Notes: generated from the sequence alone by a model not told the origin. DNA of 64,000 nucleotides from Tubulanus polymorphus (GCF_964204645.1 NC_134035.1:3238001-3302000), one strand, 5' to 3'. Numbered from the stretch's first letter, positions 1 to 10,374 are shown. Numbers and translations are program-made.

Positions 1-1860
1 ATGCATTAAGTATAACATATCTTTCAATATAATGAAGAAGTATTCAATTGGCCATCTGATCACAACAATAGTGTGACTTGTCTTATTGAAGCAATTGTAA
101 AATACCGGAGAGTTAATTGGAGAACCCTGAATTCAAAACAATTCCACACTCAATCGTTTACTTTGAAAACACAATTTACAATTTGTGGACATGCATTTTT
201 TCTGCACGAAAAGCATGAAGTATATTATATTTGCTTGTAAAAATTTGAAGTTTTCGGGGAAGATTTTTGGCCTAACCTGTGACCATGTCCTTCATATATT
301 TTACTTCATATAAGACCGACCCTTGAAATAATGCTGAGAGTTTCGAGGAAAATTATGGTAGGATGTAAACTTAGGCCGCTTCGTATCCGTGGAAGGTTGC
401 TAATTATTGATTCTATACACAATAATCATAAGTACGTAACATGAGATTCGATAGAATATCGTTTTTCAATCATACGTACGCGAATTATCGCGATATAAAG
501 ATAAATGGTACTTTAATATACTTGTTAAGTCTTATAATGTCTATTTCTTTAGTAGTACAAATCAAGAGTGGATCTGCAGGCCACCTGAGACTATTCCACG
601 ATCTAAGGTCAGTTGCCAAAAGTTAGTAAGTTTTCCAGTGGATAGTTAACATTAACAATGACAATTAAAACTTCATTGCTAAAATAACTTTGTACTTGTA
701 GAATAGTCACACTCAAATGCGGAGAATCGATAATACGATAATACGATACGAAAACTCACTGAGTACAAACAAATTCAAAAGGATGATCTCTAGTGAGAAA
801 TTGAACGTTGTGTCGTAATGTTCTAGTGATAAAACTTGGTTTGAAATTTGAAATGTGTACATAGTGGATCTTTTACATATTAACAGTGTATTTGGCCATG
901 TATCATATTGTATAATGGTTAATCTAAACTAACTGGTCCCAGAGTTGTATCCTTAATTCCTGTAATAGAGGATGCAATCTTTTTGTGGCAAACAGTACAA
1001 ATAGCTAGAAAAAGCAACGATAGTGCATTGGCAAACTTAAAGCAAGCGTACATTGGTTTGTTTAGGTTTTTCGTTGGGAAAATTAATGTTTAATCATTAT
1101 TGAAATATCCGAGGCGAGCTTTTCCAGGAATTTACAAAGTTGAGCTTTACACAAGGAATGCTTTTGTAGTCCGATATCCGTGATTAACTCTGGCGTGGAG
1201 AGATACAATCTAAAACGTAGAGTCAAATATTTTACCACAATTTTCTATGATTAGTAAAAAGATTGAGTACCGGTAATAGACATAAACATGCAAACAGTAA
1301 TATCTGAATTCCACTCCATTTCAAACTCATCTTTACACAAACTCCAACTTGTTGAACAGTTCAAAATCGCGTGGTTTGAATTATTGCGATAGCTAAAATT
1401 AGGGACCACGATACTTGCTCATCTACACTGGCTACAAATTTAACAAAGGATTGAATTTGAGTGTTTGATGTTGTAACAATACCATACTGAATTATGGTTT
1501 CAGTTTCTACTTTTTGATTGAACATTTATATCACATATTGGGCATCATTTTTACCAGTATATATGGAATAACTTATCCATATATCATTTTTGATTTTATA
1601 TAATCTGACTTTTGAGATGTCATTCAATCAATGCATTCATATGCGGTCGTCGCTTTCAATAGCCACCACGGACTGGCTCCTTATTATCTCCTTAGCGATA
1701 CCTTGGCGGACGATCTCACACGTTTCTTGCTCCAGCCCTAGAATGCTCAATTATAGTCGATATGAAAACCCGATTTGAATTAAAATTCTTAAAGACTCCT
1801 AAAAACACACCTGTTAATTCGATTACTCTAAAGCGCCTTTGAACATGCAAGAACCAGTGA
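1..1860. other. No gene seen; one MITE fragment
   Basis: AT-rich sequence with only short chance reading frames. Around 604-690 there is a fragment of a repeat also present near 38.7 and 48.4 kb: a 'CAGTTGC..AAAAGTTAG' start, then 'CCAGTGGATAGTTAA' and an ACAATTAAAA segment. Nothing else could be supported. Confidence 0.5.
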
Positions 1861-3420
1861 AATAAAGAAGTTTCCAGTTTCTAGGCGCCATTTTGTGGCG
1901 GTCCCTCGAGGTCCCCATTGTTGCGATGATTTGCGCTCATTTTTAAAACATAAGTTTAGATTGAATATCATATAGTTCTGCAGCCCCTTGCTCGACGAAA
2001 TCAATTTATACACCATTTTAAAGGAAATTAAATGCAGATATTTGCTGGCGATTCTTGGAATTTTTGAACTCAACAATTGAGAACAGTGACGATGTGAAAC
2101 CAAGGACAGCATATCTTAACCGTGCGTAAAAGAAACCGCAATATCTATTAATTTTGAAATATCTAAGTATCTCTTGAAGCTTTATTTCCAATTTTAAGCC
2201 TGCGTTAAAATCTTTTGAATATCTTTTCTGACGACTGATCTGTACCCGCTTGAATTTGAGATTACGCGCAAAAGGGGTCTCCCACTGCGCATTGCAATTT
2301 CACTGAACATTGGGATTTGCGACAAGAAATCTTTAAATGCAATTTGATTTCTTCACATTTTCCATGGGGATATTTTGAGATGATAATCCATATCTTGTTT
2401 GTACCGTATTTTGGCGGGGGCAATTCGTTTAGCTGGTTTCGGGGTCCGGTTTGTCCCGCTATTGAAGTTTGAACGGCCCAGTTGAGGAATTGTCGTATAC
2501 AGCCCATCCAGCCTAGCGCCGATTTTGTGTTCGGTGAAATCAAACGTTTTAGAGTCGATGGTGAAATGTGCCAGTCAATTTAAACGCTTAGGACATATTT
2601 AACACATATCCCTCTCTGGTAATCCCTCATTCTGGGGTCATACGATGAATTTACTGAATCTCAACCTTCTTGCTGGAAAACATCGACCAGAAAACCTTAC
2701 TGATAATTCCAATATACTATTTAAAGGGGTTCAGATCTGTCCCCCATTTGATATTCTGTTTTAGGGGGTCAACGTCCAGTTTGGCAACTTTCAGCTGCGC
2801 CACATATTCAAAAATATATAAAAACTTAGAATTTTTTTCTAGTGTCCAACCATGAGTGGTACATTCGGTTAAAACGCAAATTAGGTTCTCAACTAGGCCA
2901 CATTTGCAACCAACACGGAAAGTCCCCACTCTTACAAGAAATCCTTTAATTTCCCAACGCTACAAAACTCGAATTCATCAAAAAACGCAAAGTCCATTTT
3001 CAACCATACGAAAATAAAGGTAATATATAACCATCAGAAGCAATATTAGTAATTACAAACCAGTATAAAATCTTATTTCTGCGATTTCTTTTCACAAATC
3101 TCAATGTTCAGTGAAATGGCGGCGCGCAGTGGGAGACCCCTTTTGCGCGTAATCTCAAACTCAAGCGGGTACAGATCAGTCGTAAGTAAAGATATTCAAA
3201 AAATTTAACGCAGGCCTAAACTACAAATAACCCTCTTTAACCTCTGTGAAAATTGGAAATACAGCTTTAAGAGATACTTAGATATTTTAAAATTAATAAA
3301 TATTGCGATTTCTTTTACGCGCGGTTAAGATATGCGGTCCGGTTCAAGTCCAGTATAGCGTGGAATAGTTCCCGCTCAAGGATACATTTTTAGAAAAGGA
3401 GTAATTCGGCTGCGTATTTT

Positions 3421-3515
3421 TCAAGACAAACCGACATACCGACAAACCGACATACCGACAAACCGACATACCGACAAACCGACGAACCGACAAACCGACA
3501 TACCGTTAAACCGAC
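3421..3515 (+). repeat. Octamer array (CCGACAAA/CCGACATA)
   Basis: An 8-bp tandem array alternating CCGACAAA, CCGACATA and CCGACGAA. It lies at the left side of the nested element and is the reverse complement of the array at 4080-4200. Confidence 0.9.
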
Positions 3516-3524
3516 AAACTCGTA

Positions 3525-4075
3525 TGCCCTCGATCCAGCCACGGGTAATCCACGGAAAAACCCTGTCCGTCGATCCTAGCCACATTATATAAGGGTAATC
3601 CACTCAACCACACAGCCCCTCGATCCCAACAACTTTATAAAAGGGTAATCCACGCACCACACAGTCCCTCGATCCCAGCCACTTTATATTAGGGTAATCC
3701 ACGCACCACCCAGCCCCTCGATCCCAGCGACATTATATAAGGGTAATCCACGCACCACCCAGCCCCTCGATCCCAGCCACATTATATAAGGGTAATCCAC
3801 GCAACCACGCAGCCCCTTGATCCCAGCCACTTTATATAAGGGTAATCCACGCAACCACGCAGCCCCTCGATCCTAGCCACTTTATATGAGGGAAATCGGC
3901 GGGTAATCCACGCATATACCCAGCCCCTCGATCCCAGCCACATTATATAAGGGTAATCCACGCAACCACGCAGCCCCTCGATCCCAGCCACATTATATAA
4001 CCAGGGTAATCCACGCAACCACGCAGCCCCTCGATCCCAGCCACTTTATATAAGGGTAATCCACGCACGGATTTG
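3525..4075. repeat. About 50-bp minisatellite, roughly ten units
   Basis: The repeat unit contains CAGCCCCTCGATCCCAGCCA followed by CATTATATAAGGGTAATCCACGC split across the unit; starts near 3711, 3760 and 3810 give a period of 49-50 bp. It forms the core of the nested element between the two inverted octamer arrays. The minus-strand frames through it are repeat translations, not genes. Confidence 0.9.
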
Positions 4076-4079
4076 TCTT

Positions 4080-4200
4080 TTTGTCGGTTCGTCGGTGTGT
4101 CGGTATGTCGGTTCGTCGGTATGTCGGTTTGTCGGTTCGTCGGTTCGTCGGTTTGTCGGTTTGTCGGTTCGTCGGTTTGTCGGTATGTCGGTATGTTCGC
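4080..4200 (-). repeat. Octamer array, inverted partner of 3421-3515
   Basis: Tandem GTCGGTTT/GTCGGTAT/GTCGGTTC octamers, the reverse complement of the left array. The two could pair into a long hairpin with the minisatellite as its loop. Confidence 0.9.
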
Positions 4201-4679
4201 ACGTCCCTATGGCGTAATGTCGTAAGATTCAATCAGTCCAATATTGGCGGATTAATTCCAAATACCAGTCCAATGTGATAAGTCTCTGCTGGAACTATTT
4301 AATGCTATAATGGACTTGAGCCTGCGGTCCTTGGTTTCACATCGTCACTGTTCATCATTGTTGCGTTCAAAAATTCCAAGAATCGCCAGCAAATATCTGC
4401 ATTTCATTTCCTTTAAAATGGTGTATAAATTGATTTCGTCGAGCAAGGGGCTGCAGAACTATATGATATTCAATCTAAACTTATGTTTTAAAAATGAGCG
4501 CAAATTATCGCAACAATGGGGACCTCGAGGGACCGCCACAAAATGGCACCTATAAAACTGGAAACTTCTTTATTGGGGCTTTATAAGTTGTATTCATCAT
4601 TCGAACCCACAAATTCTCCTTATCCTATGAATGTGAAAACCTATCCTCGTAAGAGAATGAATATATAGGCTCTGTCATT

Positions 4680-4753
4680 TGATATGAGGCTACGTGTCAT
4701 CTTTAATTGAAATCATGTGATTTCAATTAAAGATGACCCGTGGCCTCATATCA
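4680..4753. repeat. 74-bp near-perfect palindrome
   Basis: Two 35-36 bp arms, reading TGATATGAGGC then GTCATCTTTAATTGAAATCA, differ at only about two positions and meet with almost no spacer at 4716. It is probably a tiny MITE. Confidence 0.85.
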
Positions 4754-5640
4754 TTACGTTATGTTTTTTTAAAGGCTGGGCGAGAATATGTTCTTATGTT
4801 TTTGTTTCTGTGAATGTTGCTATTTAAGAGTTCAATAATTTCAGTCTTCCAAACAAAGGGTTTTTCTTTATGTTTCGTGTCCTGTTTTTCCATAACCCTA
4901 TCGCATTTTAGGTATCTTTTCGCGGATGACCAAAAGTTGCTGTCCCTTTCTAGTAATTTGATGATATATGTCGAATTTAAATTTTAAAAAGGAATCAGGC
5001 ATATCTCCTTGTTTGACTAAGTATGAACTCAACTTTAAGGGGCACTCCCTTAAAAGGCACCGAAGTGAAATCATGTGTCGAGTGGAGATGACAGAATTTC
5101 TTCAAAATCGGCGGAGAAAATTGAGTATTTTGAAAATAATAATCTTACATGTATGCAAATCCGTTATATCTCTCTAGAAATAACAATACGACGACAAGCA
5201 CTTTCGAATCCGACCACGATATTCGAGAAGTTTCACTAGGGCAGTGGTGGTCAGTGATGGTCATTTATGAATTTTCAATGGCGAATCCTTTCTAGTTTGA
5301 CACCGTAACACGCGGTGAGCGTATTATTATGAAATCTTTTTTTTTAAACCACGGTACCACGAAGTAATAAGCATCGTTTAAGCACTTGAAACACCCATTA
5401 ACCACTTGAAACTGTCAGATCAAACATCATACCGCATCCCCGCAAAGAGGGGTAGTTCAGCAAACATTGTTCAGTTTTCATTGGCCTCTCTAGACTACCC
5501 CGGAAAACTCATAATGGCCGGGAATCGGGGCGGGGTTAGGTTTAGAGATAGAGGTTAGGGGACCAAACCGAAGGTTTGGAGACCCCACTAGTGCACGGGC
5601 AGCGGGTTATCCCTGTAAAAAAGTAGTAAGAGTTAATTGT
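4754..5640. other. No gene seen
   Basis: AT-rich intergenic sequence with short chance frames. The last part (about 5520-5640) may be the 3' tail of the adjoining retroelement relic. No internal structure was supported. Confidence 0.4.
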
Positions 5641-5654
5641 TGTAGTGAGGCGGT

Positions 5655-6488
5655 CTACGGGACGTTCATGCCTCGGGGCGTGTTCGTGTCGAGTCGTCGT
5701 ATCCAGTCTTGTTCGGCTGCTTCGCGGATCGGTCTCGTGGAGCCTGGTAGGTGTTGGGGACCGTACACCCGAAAGTGTTCGCGGGTGTGGTCGACTTGGT
5801 TGAAGTGGTCCGAGACTGGAGTCGAATTCTTCGTTCTGATGCGTGAGACGTGATGCGTGACGCGTTCTCGTAGAGACATTCCGGTTTGGCCGACGTACAG
5901 CATGTTGCACTAGGTGCATTCGATGCAGTATACAATTTCACGGGTCGCGCAATTAATTGTGCTCATGCGGATCGCGTGCATTTTGTTGTGGCTGCGGCAA
6001 ACGGTTGATTCTCGGACGAGTGGACACGTACGACATCTCGGTGTTCTGCATTTCTTGGTGCCTCGACGTCGGGTTGACGGAGTTCTTTGAGTAGACCTGG
6101 AAATAGAAGAATTGGAAACAACGGAAGTATTTCTGTTACGATGCGGTGAAGAGGGGACTCGGGGAGGGGGTGGCTCCGTGGGTTTGAGCTGCGACGAAGT
6201 TAGGAGATCTTTGAGACTCTTGTGCTTGGTGTAGGCGGTGACCGTGGTTACCTCGTCCGACCGGCCGGTGGCCGTAGCCAGTTCCGTAAATCTGGTTCGG
6301 ATGTTACGGGCTAGTAGGGTTCGGTTGGCTTCGGAGTGAGGTAAGATAAGTGGTAAACGCTTTTTCGGCGGTTCGTTGGCCCGTTGTTGTTCTCGTAGAT
6401 CTCGTTCGGCGTGGTGCCGTAGAGCTTGGCTTTTGATGTGTCGCAGTTCGCGGTCTTTGTAGCCACGACCTCTGAGTACTTTAAGTTT
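5655..6488 (-). pseudogene. Penelope-like retroelement relic (RT C-terminus plus GIY-YIG endonuclease)
   Basis: One minus-strand frame runs about 277 codons from 6488 to the stop at 5655, broken once by TAG at 5910-5912. The N-terminal part has the basic 'KLKVLRGRGYKDRELR' helix and a 'KKRLPLILPHSEANR' segment, as in the C-terminal region of Penelope-like reverse transcriptases. A low-complexity linker and a Cys cluster (KKCRTPRCRTCPLV) follow. The GIY-YIG module comes next, with IVYCIEC, then YVGQT, an RERVTHH catalytic-arginine segment, and a typical ending (WIRRLDTNTPRGMN). The TAG replaces a residue between the two conserved half-motifs. Upstream of 6488 the frame is closed and the RT core is missing, so this is a 5'-truncated dead copy. 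The retroelement class is firm; its subfamily was not assigned. Confidence 0.85.
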
Positions 6489-6557
6489 TAGTTAGGGGTC
6501 ATAGTAGTTAGTTATCTAGTAGTAGTTAGTTGCTCTTCGCAAATTTGTGAACAATAA

Positions 6558-6608
6558 ATCTATCTATCTATCTATCTATCTGTCTGTCTATCTATCTGTC
6601 TATCTATC
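6558..6608. repeat. (CTAT)n microsatellite
   Basis: Tandem CTAT tetranucleotides with a few CTGT variants, about 70 bp beyond the truncated end of the Penelope-like relic. Confidence 0.95.
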
Positions 6609-6609
6609 C

Positions 6610-7215
6610 TAATCGTTGGTGGTAAGCTTTTACAATCGGATGGGCTTATACTTATGGTTACGTTAGGGGTTATAGATGTTATAAGTGGTGTCGGGTCAAC
6701 ACGCCCTCATGTCAAAACGTCCTCGCTTTCGTCGGTCAAAACGTCCTCACTCACGCCAGAATAATTACAAATAATTACAACTCACAAAAACATCATGATA
6801 TCAAACACTAAGATAGGCCTTCCCCGATGACACTTTGGCAGAATACGTTCTTCAGCGATAGATGTCCTTTACAATATGAATTGATGGCGTAGGTTTCGAT
6901 ATGCGATTGTTGTTTAGAAGAAGCACCTGAATTTCATTTTTCTTTTGTTTGCTGTCTCATAGCTTTACATTGATTTTAAATTCCTGTAGCGTACAAAAAT
7001 AGAAACACACATTAACTTTACGTTTATTATATTATTTATTCCGTCAATACTCAAAATTTTAGATACATACTCTAAAAATGGAAATGGTACTTGTTCATTG
7101 GTCGTCATGATTTAGTATAATATTCATCTTATCGTAGTTTAATTTAGAACTTATTCAGGACGATTGATTTCGCGTGTTGTCGTCAAACCATAGGAACGAC
7201 TAATTCAATCAGTCA
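6610..7215. other. Intergenic, no gene seen
   Basis: It separates the retroelement relic from the receptor locus. It includes a short CGTCCTCGCTTTCGTCGGTCA-like degenerate repeat around 6715-6755. No coding signal was found. Confidence 0.4.
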
Positions 7216-7314
7216 GCACCTGTGTCAGTTTAAACGTTATGGTCGTAATTGTATTTGTAAAACTGAATACAAGAAACTGCTGCATTTATCTATTGATGAA
7301 ATGTTTAGTTTAAT
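7216..7314 (+). pseudogene. Relic of a GPCR paralogue (TM1 and first loop)
   Basis: In frame, the sequence reads VSLNVMVVIVFVKLNTRN, then CCIYLL and KCLV, followed by a stop. It matches the intact receptor's residues 27-57 (VGLNAMIIVVFVKLKTKN, RCIYLL, KCLAV), with one extra residue before KCLV, and the DNA is alignable too. It ends at a TAA where the second helix should begin. It lies about 30 bp upstream of the intact gene's ATG, so it is either a decayed tandem copy or a partial duplication. Confidence 0.75.
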
Positions 7315-7341
7315 TCATCAGTTCTATCATATAGAACGAGG

Positions 7342-8277
7342 ATGAACGCAACGATTTTCAAGAGGTCGTACGTCGACAAATGGATTTTGGCCGCATATGT
7401 ATTGCCGCCTCTAATCCCGGTCGGTGTTGGTTTAAACGCGATGATCATCGTCGTATTTGTCAAACTGAAAACTAAAAATCGCTGCATCTATTTACTGAAG
7501 TGTCTCGCTGTTGTCGATATCATATTTCTGGTGACGAAACTCATTCAGGACCCGGTGCGGTTTTATATTCACTATGCTACGTACGGTGATATGATCATTT
7601 ATTTCGTAGCGCCGCGAATTTCCCCGTACATTTACATATGGCTGACAATGTTGAATAACGGATTTCAAATGTTTCGTAACTATTTAACTGTAATTATTCA
7701 ATGCGAACGATTAGTGACTATCATTTTTCTACTGAAGGTACGATATAGGATAAATTTTCTTATCTTATTCGCGTGTGTCTTTTCTGTGGCTATGTGTTCG
7801 TATTACCCGATCACGATGCGTGTAATCTATCAGCCCACATCGAAGCTCGCTCCTCATTACAAAGCATCATTTGCGCGTGACAGTGTCTTTCTACTAATGA
7901 ACCGATACATCGACCCGATCTTCCGTATTTTCATACCGAATCTATTAGTTTTCGTAGCGAATATAGCTCTTCTAATTGTATTACACGTTAAAACGACGCG
8001 TAGGCAAGATCTGACCGCCACAACTAGCGATCCGAAACCGCAAAAGGGCATGGCAAAAGCCACGAAAATGGTGCTTACAATGAGTATCATTTTCACGATT
8101 TTAGAATTTCCAGGTTTGCTCGGTAAAATCGGTGGACGCTACGTCCTCGGGCGCGGTTTAAACGTATTAACATTCTATCTGGTTACATCGATCATCAATT
8201 CTTGTATAAATCTTATTCTTTATATAATTGTGAACAAGCAATTTAGAGAAAAGTTCGTTCAGTTGTTGAAATGCTGA
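7342..8277 (+). CDS. Rhodopsin-like (class A) G-protein-coupled receptor, intronless
   Basis: A 311-residue single-exon receptor of the plasma membrane, expected to couple an external ligand to G proteins. Seven hydrophobic segments are visible. Class A landmarks are N32 in TM1 (position 1.50), LAVVD with D59 in TM2 (2.50), ERL at 122-124 in place of DRY at the end of TM3, and NLILY at 290-294 in place of NPxxY in TM7. TM7 is followed by a short helix-8 segment (KQFREKF) and a very short tail. An N-glycosylation sequon (NAT) is at residues 2-4. No cysteine is seen at the usual start of TM3, so the standard TM3-loop disulfide appears absent. The third loop is short and basic. Closest by eye are invertebrate peptide/orphan receptors; the ligand is unknown. 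The start is the first ATG after upstream stops. A polyadenylation signal lies 75 bp downstream. Confidence 0.9.
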   Translation: MNATIFKRSYVDKWILAAYVLPPLIPVGVGLNAMIIVVFVKLKTKNRCIYLLKCLAVVDIIFLVTKLIQDPVRFYIHYATYGDMIIYFVAPRISPYIYIWLTMLNNGFQMFRNYLTVIIQCERLVTIIFLLKVRYRINFLILFACVFSVAMCSYYPITMRVIYQPTSKLAPHYKASFARDSVFLLMNRYIDPIFRIFIPNLLVFVANIALLIVLHVKTTRRQDLTATTSDPKPQKGMAKATKMVLTMSIIFTILEFPGLLGKIGGRYVLGRGLNVLTFYLVTSIINSCINLILYIIVNKQFREKFVQLLKC

Positions 8278-8304
8278 TTAAGATCGACATGAGGTTATCC
8301 GACG

Positions 8305-8368
8305 CTGCTTGCACCGAATAGTCGCTCGGATTTCTTCAGTTCGAGGAATTAAATAAATATAAAAGTTT
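8305..8368 (+). repeat. Inverted repeat, left copy (GPCR 3' UTR)
   Basis: About 60 bp, containing CGAATAGTCGCTCGGATTTC and TTCAGTTCGAGGAATTAAAT, recurs almost unchanged in reverse complement at 10308-10372, about 1.95 kb away. Confidence 0.85.
8352..8357 (+). terminator. Polyadenylation signal AATAAA of the GPCR gene
   Basis: AATAAA within an A-rich stretch about 75 bp after the receptor stop codon. It lies within the 65-bp segment that is repeated in inverse orientation at 10308-10372. Confidence 0.6.
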
Positions 8369-9978
8369 CCCAAATTTAGAGGGTTGTTTTTTGCTCTTTT
8401 TTAAAATCTATACACTGCGGCTATATACTGACCAGTGACACTCATAGACTGGTATTAACATTTTATCTCTAGCCTATAATCTGTGTAGTGACTGGGGAGT
8501 AGTAACTTCCGAACAACCGGGCCTGCAGCGGACTGGGGGGTGGGGGGGGGGGTATAGTTCAGGTGGTTTACGACAAACCGCCGGAAATCCCAAAACGGTT
8601 CGCTCTGAAAAATGAATTTGCTGGAAATGAATAACATCCTAGGCTTGTCGTATGTCCTACCCGATCTTATAGTGCTACAGATACCTAGGACTAGCGTTGG
8701 ACTCCGTAGGGAGCCTTGCATTGCTAACACATAATGCCATTGTCACTAGGCTCCTTTTTTACCTTCGAGCGACTTTTCAAAAAGGTCCACTTAAAATTCC
8801 ACATTTTAAGGAAACTTTTATTTATAGGGAAAGCAAACTGCCTATAAAATCGGCCACATTACAGGCCTGGCTACGATATCAATCATCTATCCATTTACTC
8901 CGGAGAATGAAGCGGAGAATTTCTCCTGCCCCCATAAGAAAATACTGCTTCCCGGAATTAAAACCACCATCGATCACCATTTCTGAGGCTTAGTGCGTAT
9001 TGGATTACTGAATAAGTAATACGTATGATTCAGTCTGGTGCCACCTTTTCTCCTTCGAATACGCTTCATTCATTTTGCACAGTTATTGACGGGGTCCAGA
9101 AGTCTATGTCTCAGATCCCCGCCTTAAGGGTCCTCTGTGATTTCTGCATTTCCTAGATTGTATTGTTAAGAATATCTCATCAATCAGTCGCTCGGTCATT
9201 CGGTCACCAGTCATCCATTTATCCAGTCAGGCATCAGACCATATTTGTAATGAAGAGGGACCCCAAATCCATTGGCCCCGAGAGACAGATTGATGATAAA
9301 ACAAGGGATTTTCTGGACTTTTTCGCCTGGAGAAAGAGTACCAAACTGGTGGGGGATTTCCTTCTATATTCGGCTCGGATGTACTGGCATACCTGTACTG
9401 GGATACCCATCTTTCTAAAGGTTTGATTATTTCAAAAGTTAGTTTGGGTATGTGGGGCGAAAACCATTATCAGCCGAGCCCAACTTTCGTTCGACAATGA
9501 ATGGCCAAGGAAAATAATCATTCCTTAACTATAATCGAAGTTTTTTAAGGGTTAAGAGGCGCAAGTTGCATACGTATTTGAACAAAATGTGTCGCGCACG
9601 ACTTAACTGGAACCATGGCCGTGACCGGGACGTGATTAGTCTTTATATATTCTGTACATGAGTCAGATCGGCTGTCATACGAGACGCACGTAGAGTTTTG
9701 TGGGATTTAGGATATTGGATTTTTGAAACGGAAATACGCTATTTAGAACTCTCAAATTCAAAAACCACCCGTCGTATCTAGGACTAATATGCTGCAACGA
9801 TCAGTATATATTTGTAGAGATTCAAGATATAGACTCTGGAGCTGCAAGTTTGGTCAGAAACGGGCGATTTCAGTCTGAGTCGACATCGTCACGGCGTTGA
9901 CAATTGTGACGTCATGGTCTTTTGTCCGAATGTGAATGGCCGTGGAATATGTTCGAATGTTTTCCTGTCACAATCGGG
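8369..9978. other. No convincing gene
   Basis: A poly-G run lies near 8536-8551. Short frames (8697-8993 plus, 9163-9426 plus, 8455-8730 minus) show no domain, no homologue I recognise and no splice support. The stretch is enclosed by the inverted copies of the GPCR 3' UTR. Confidence 0.4.
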
Positions 9979-10262
9979 CGGACCGGATGGCTTAGTCGGT
10001 CGGCGACTAGCGTGTCACCGCTGTGGCCCAGGTTCGAGTCTCGGAGGAGGCGGGTCAGGATGTGGCAAGTGATCTCCGGTAAGCGGGCGAGTCGAGAGTA
10101 CTGTCCTCCCTGGAATGAGGTTGCTAATGCGTGAGTCCTACAAAATAACTGGTGTGGGGTAAATTATGTTTAATTCAGTCGTTTCTGGCTGAATTATTTA
10201 TTTATCCCACAATACCGGTCCCGGCAGCGGAGTAATTCCCCCAGGGACCTTCGACTTTTTTA
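9979..10262 (+). mobile_element. tRNA-derived SINE
   Basis: The head carries RNA polymerase III internal promoter boxes. An A-box-like TGGCTTAGTCGGTCGG lies at about 9988-10003, and a B box GGTTCGAGTCTC is at 10031-10042. The tRNA fold does not close, so it is not a tRNA gene. A tRNA-unrelated body follows, ending at a T-run (about 10256-10262) that would act as a Pol III terminator. The outer limits are approximate. Confidence 0.7.
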
Positions 10263-10307
10263 CAATATTAGTTTGTTATTTTAAGTTGAGTGGTGAGGGT
10301 TTGGGTC

Positions 10308-10372
10308 ATTTTATATTTATTTAATTCCTCGAACTGAAGAAATCCAAGCGACTATTCGGTACAAGCAGCGCG
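10308..10372 (-). repeat. Inverted repeat, right copy of GPCR 3' UTR
   Basis: Reverse complement of 8305-8368 with only a few differences, including the AATAAA region. No receptor coding sequence was recognised beside it on the minus strand. Confidence 0.85.
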
Positions 10373-10374
10373 CG

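Larger units (their letters stand above)
3341..4322. mobile_element. Nested 982-bp TIR element with 8-bp target duplication
   Basis: The ends are imperfect inverted repeats of about 35 bp: GGTTCAAGTCCAGTATAGCG on the left and GGCTCAAGTCCATTATAGCA read inward from the right. Both continue to a shared AATAGTTCC. The element is flanked by the direct 8-bp repeat TGCGGTCC at 3333-3340 and 4323-4330. Excising the element plus one TSD copy rejoins the interrupted arm of the outer fold-back repeat, which independently confirms the insertion. There is no transposase frame, so it is non-autonomous. An 8-bp TSD fits hAT, Merlin or P-type elements; the superfamily is not certain. Confidence 0.85.
1861..4574. 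mobile_element. Fold-back element with long (about 475 bp) inverted arms
   Basis: The left arm (about 1861-2335) is repeated in inverse orientation on the right. The right arm is in two pieces, about 3080-3340 and 4331-4574, because another element (3341-4322) has inserted into it. Removing that insertion restores an arm collinear with the left one. Both arms share the CGCAAAAGGGGTCTCCCAC block, a 'GGTTTCACATCGTCACTG' block and an outer 'CTGGAAACTTCTTTATT' end. The spacer (about 2336-3080) encodes nothing recognisable. The arms still translate into matching shadow reading frames (1828-2112 minus, 4310-4555 plus), which simply reflect the duplication. No target-site duplication is clear at the outer ends, so this could also be an inverted segmental duplication. 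Confidence 0.75.

Noticed and set aside
3421-4200. CRISPR-like regular repeats
   Set aside because: The units are direct tandem copies without unique spacers, in eukaryotic DNA; they belong to a minisatellite-bearing TIR element.
1828-4555. Two homologous small proteins (1828-2112 minus, 4310-4555 plus)
   Set aside because: They are the two arms of the fold-back repeat; there is no sign of selection on the frame.
5542-5941. Other minus-strand frames at 5542-5919 and 5666-5941
   Set aside because: They are shadows of the Penelope-like GIY-YIG frame.
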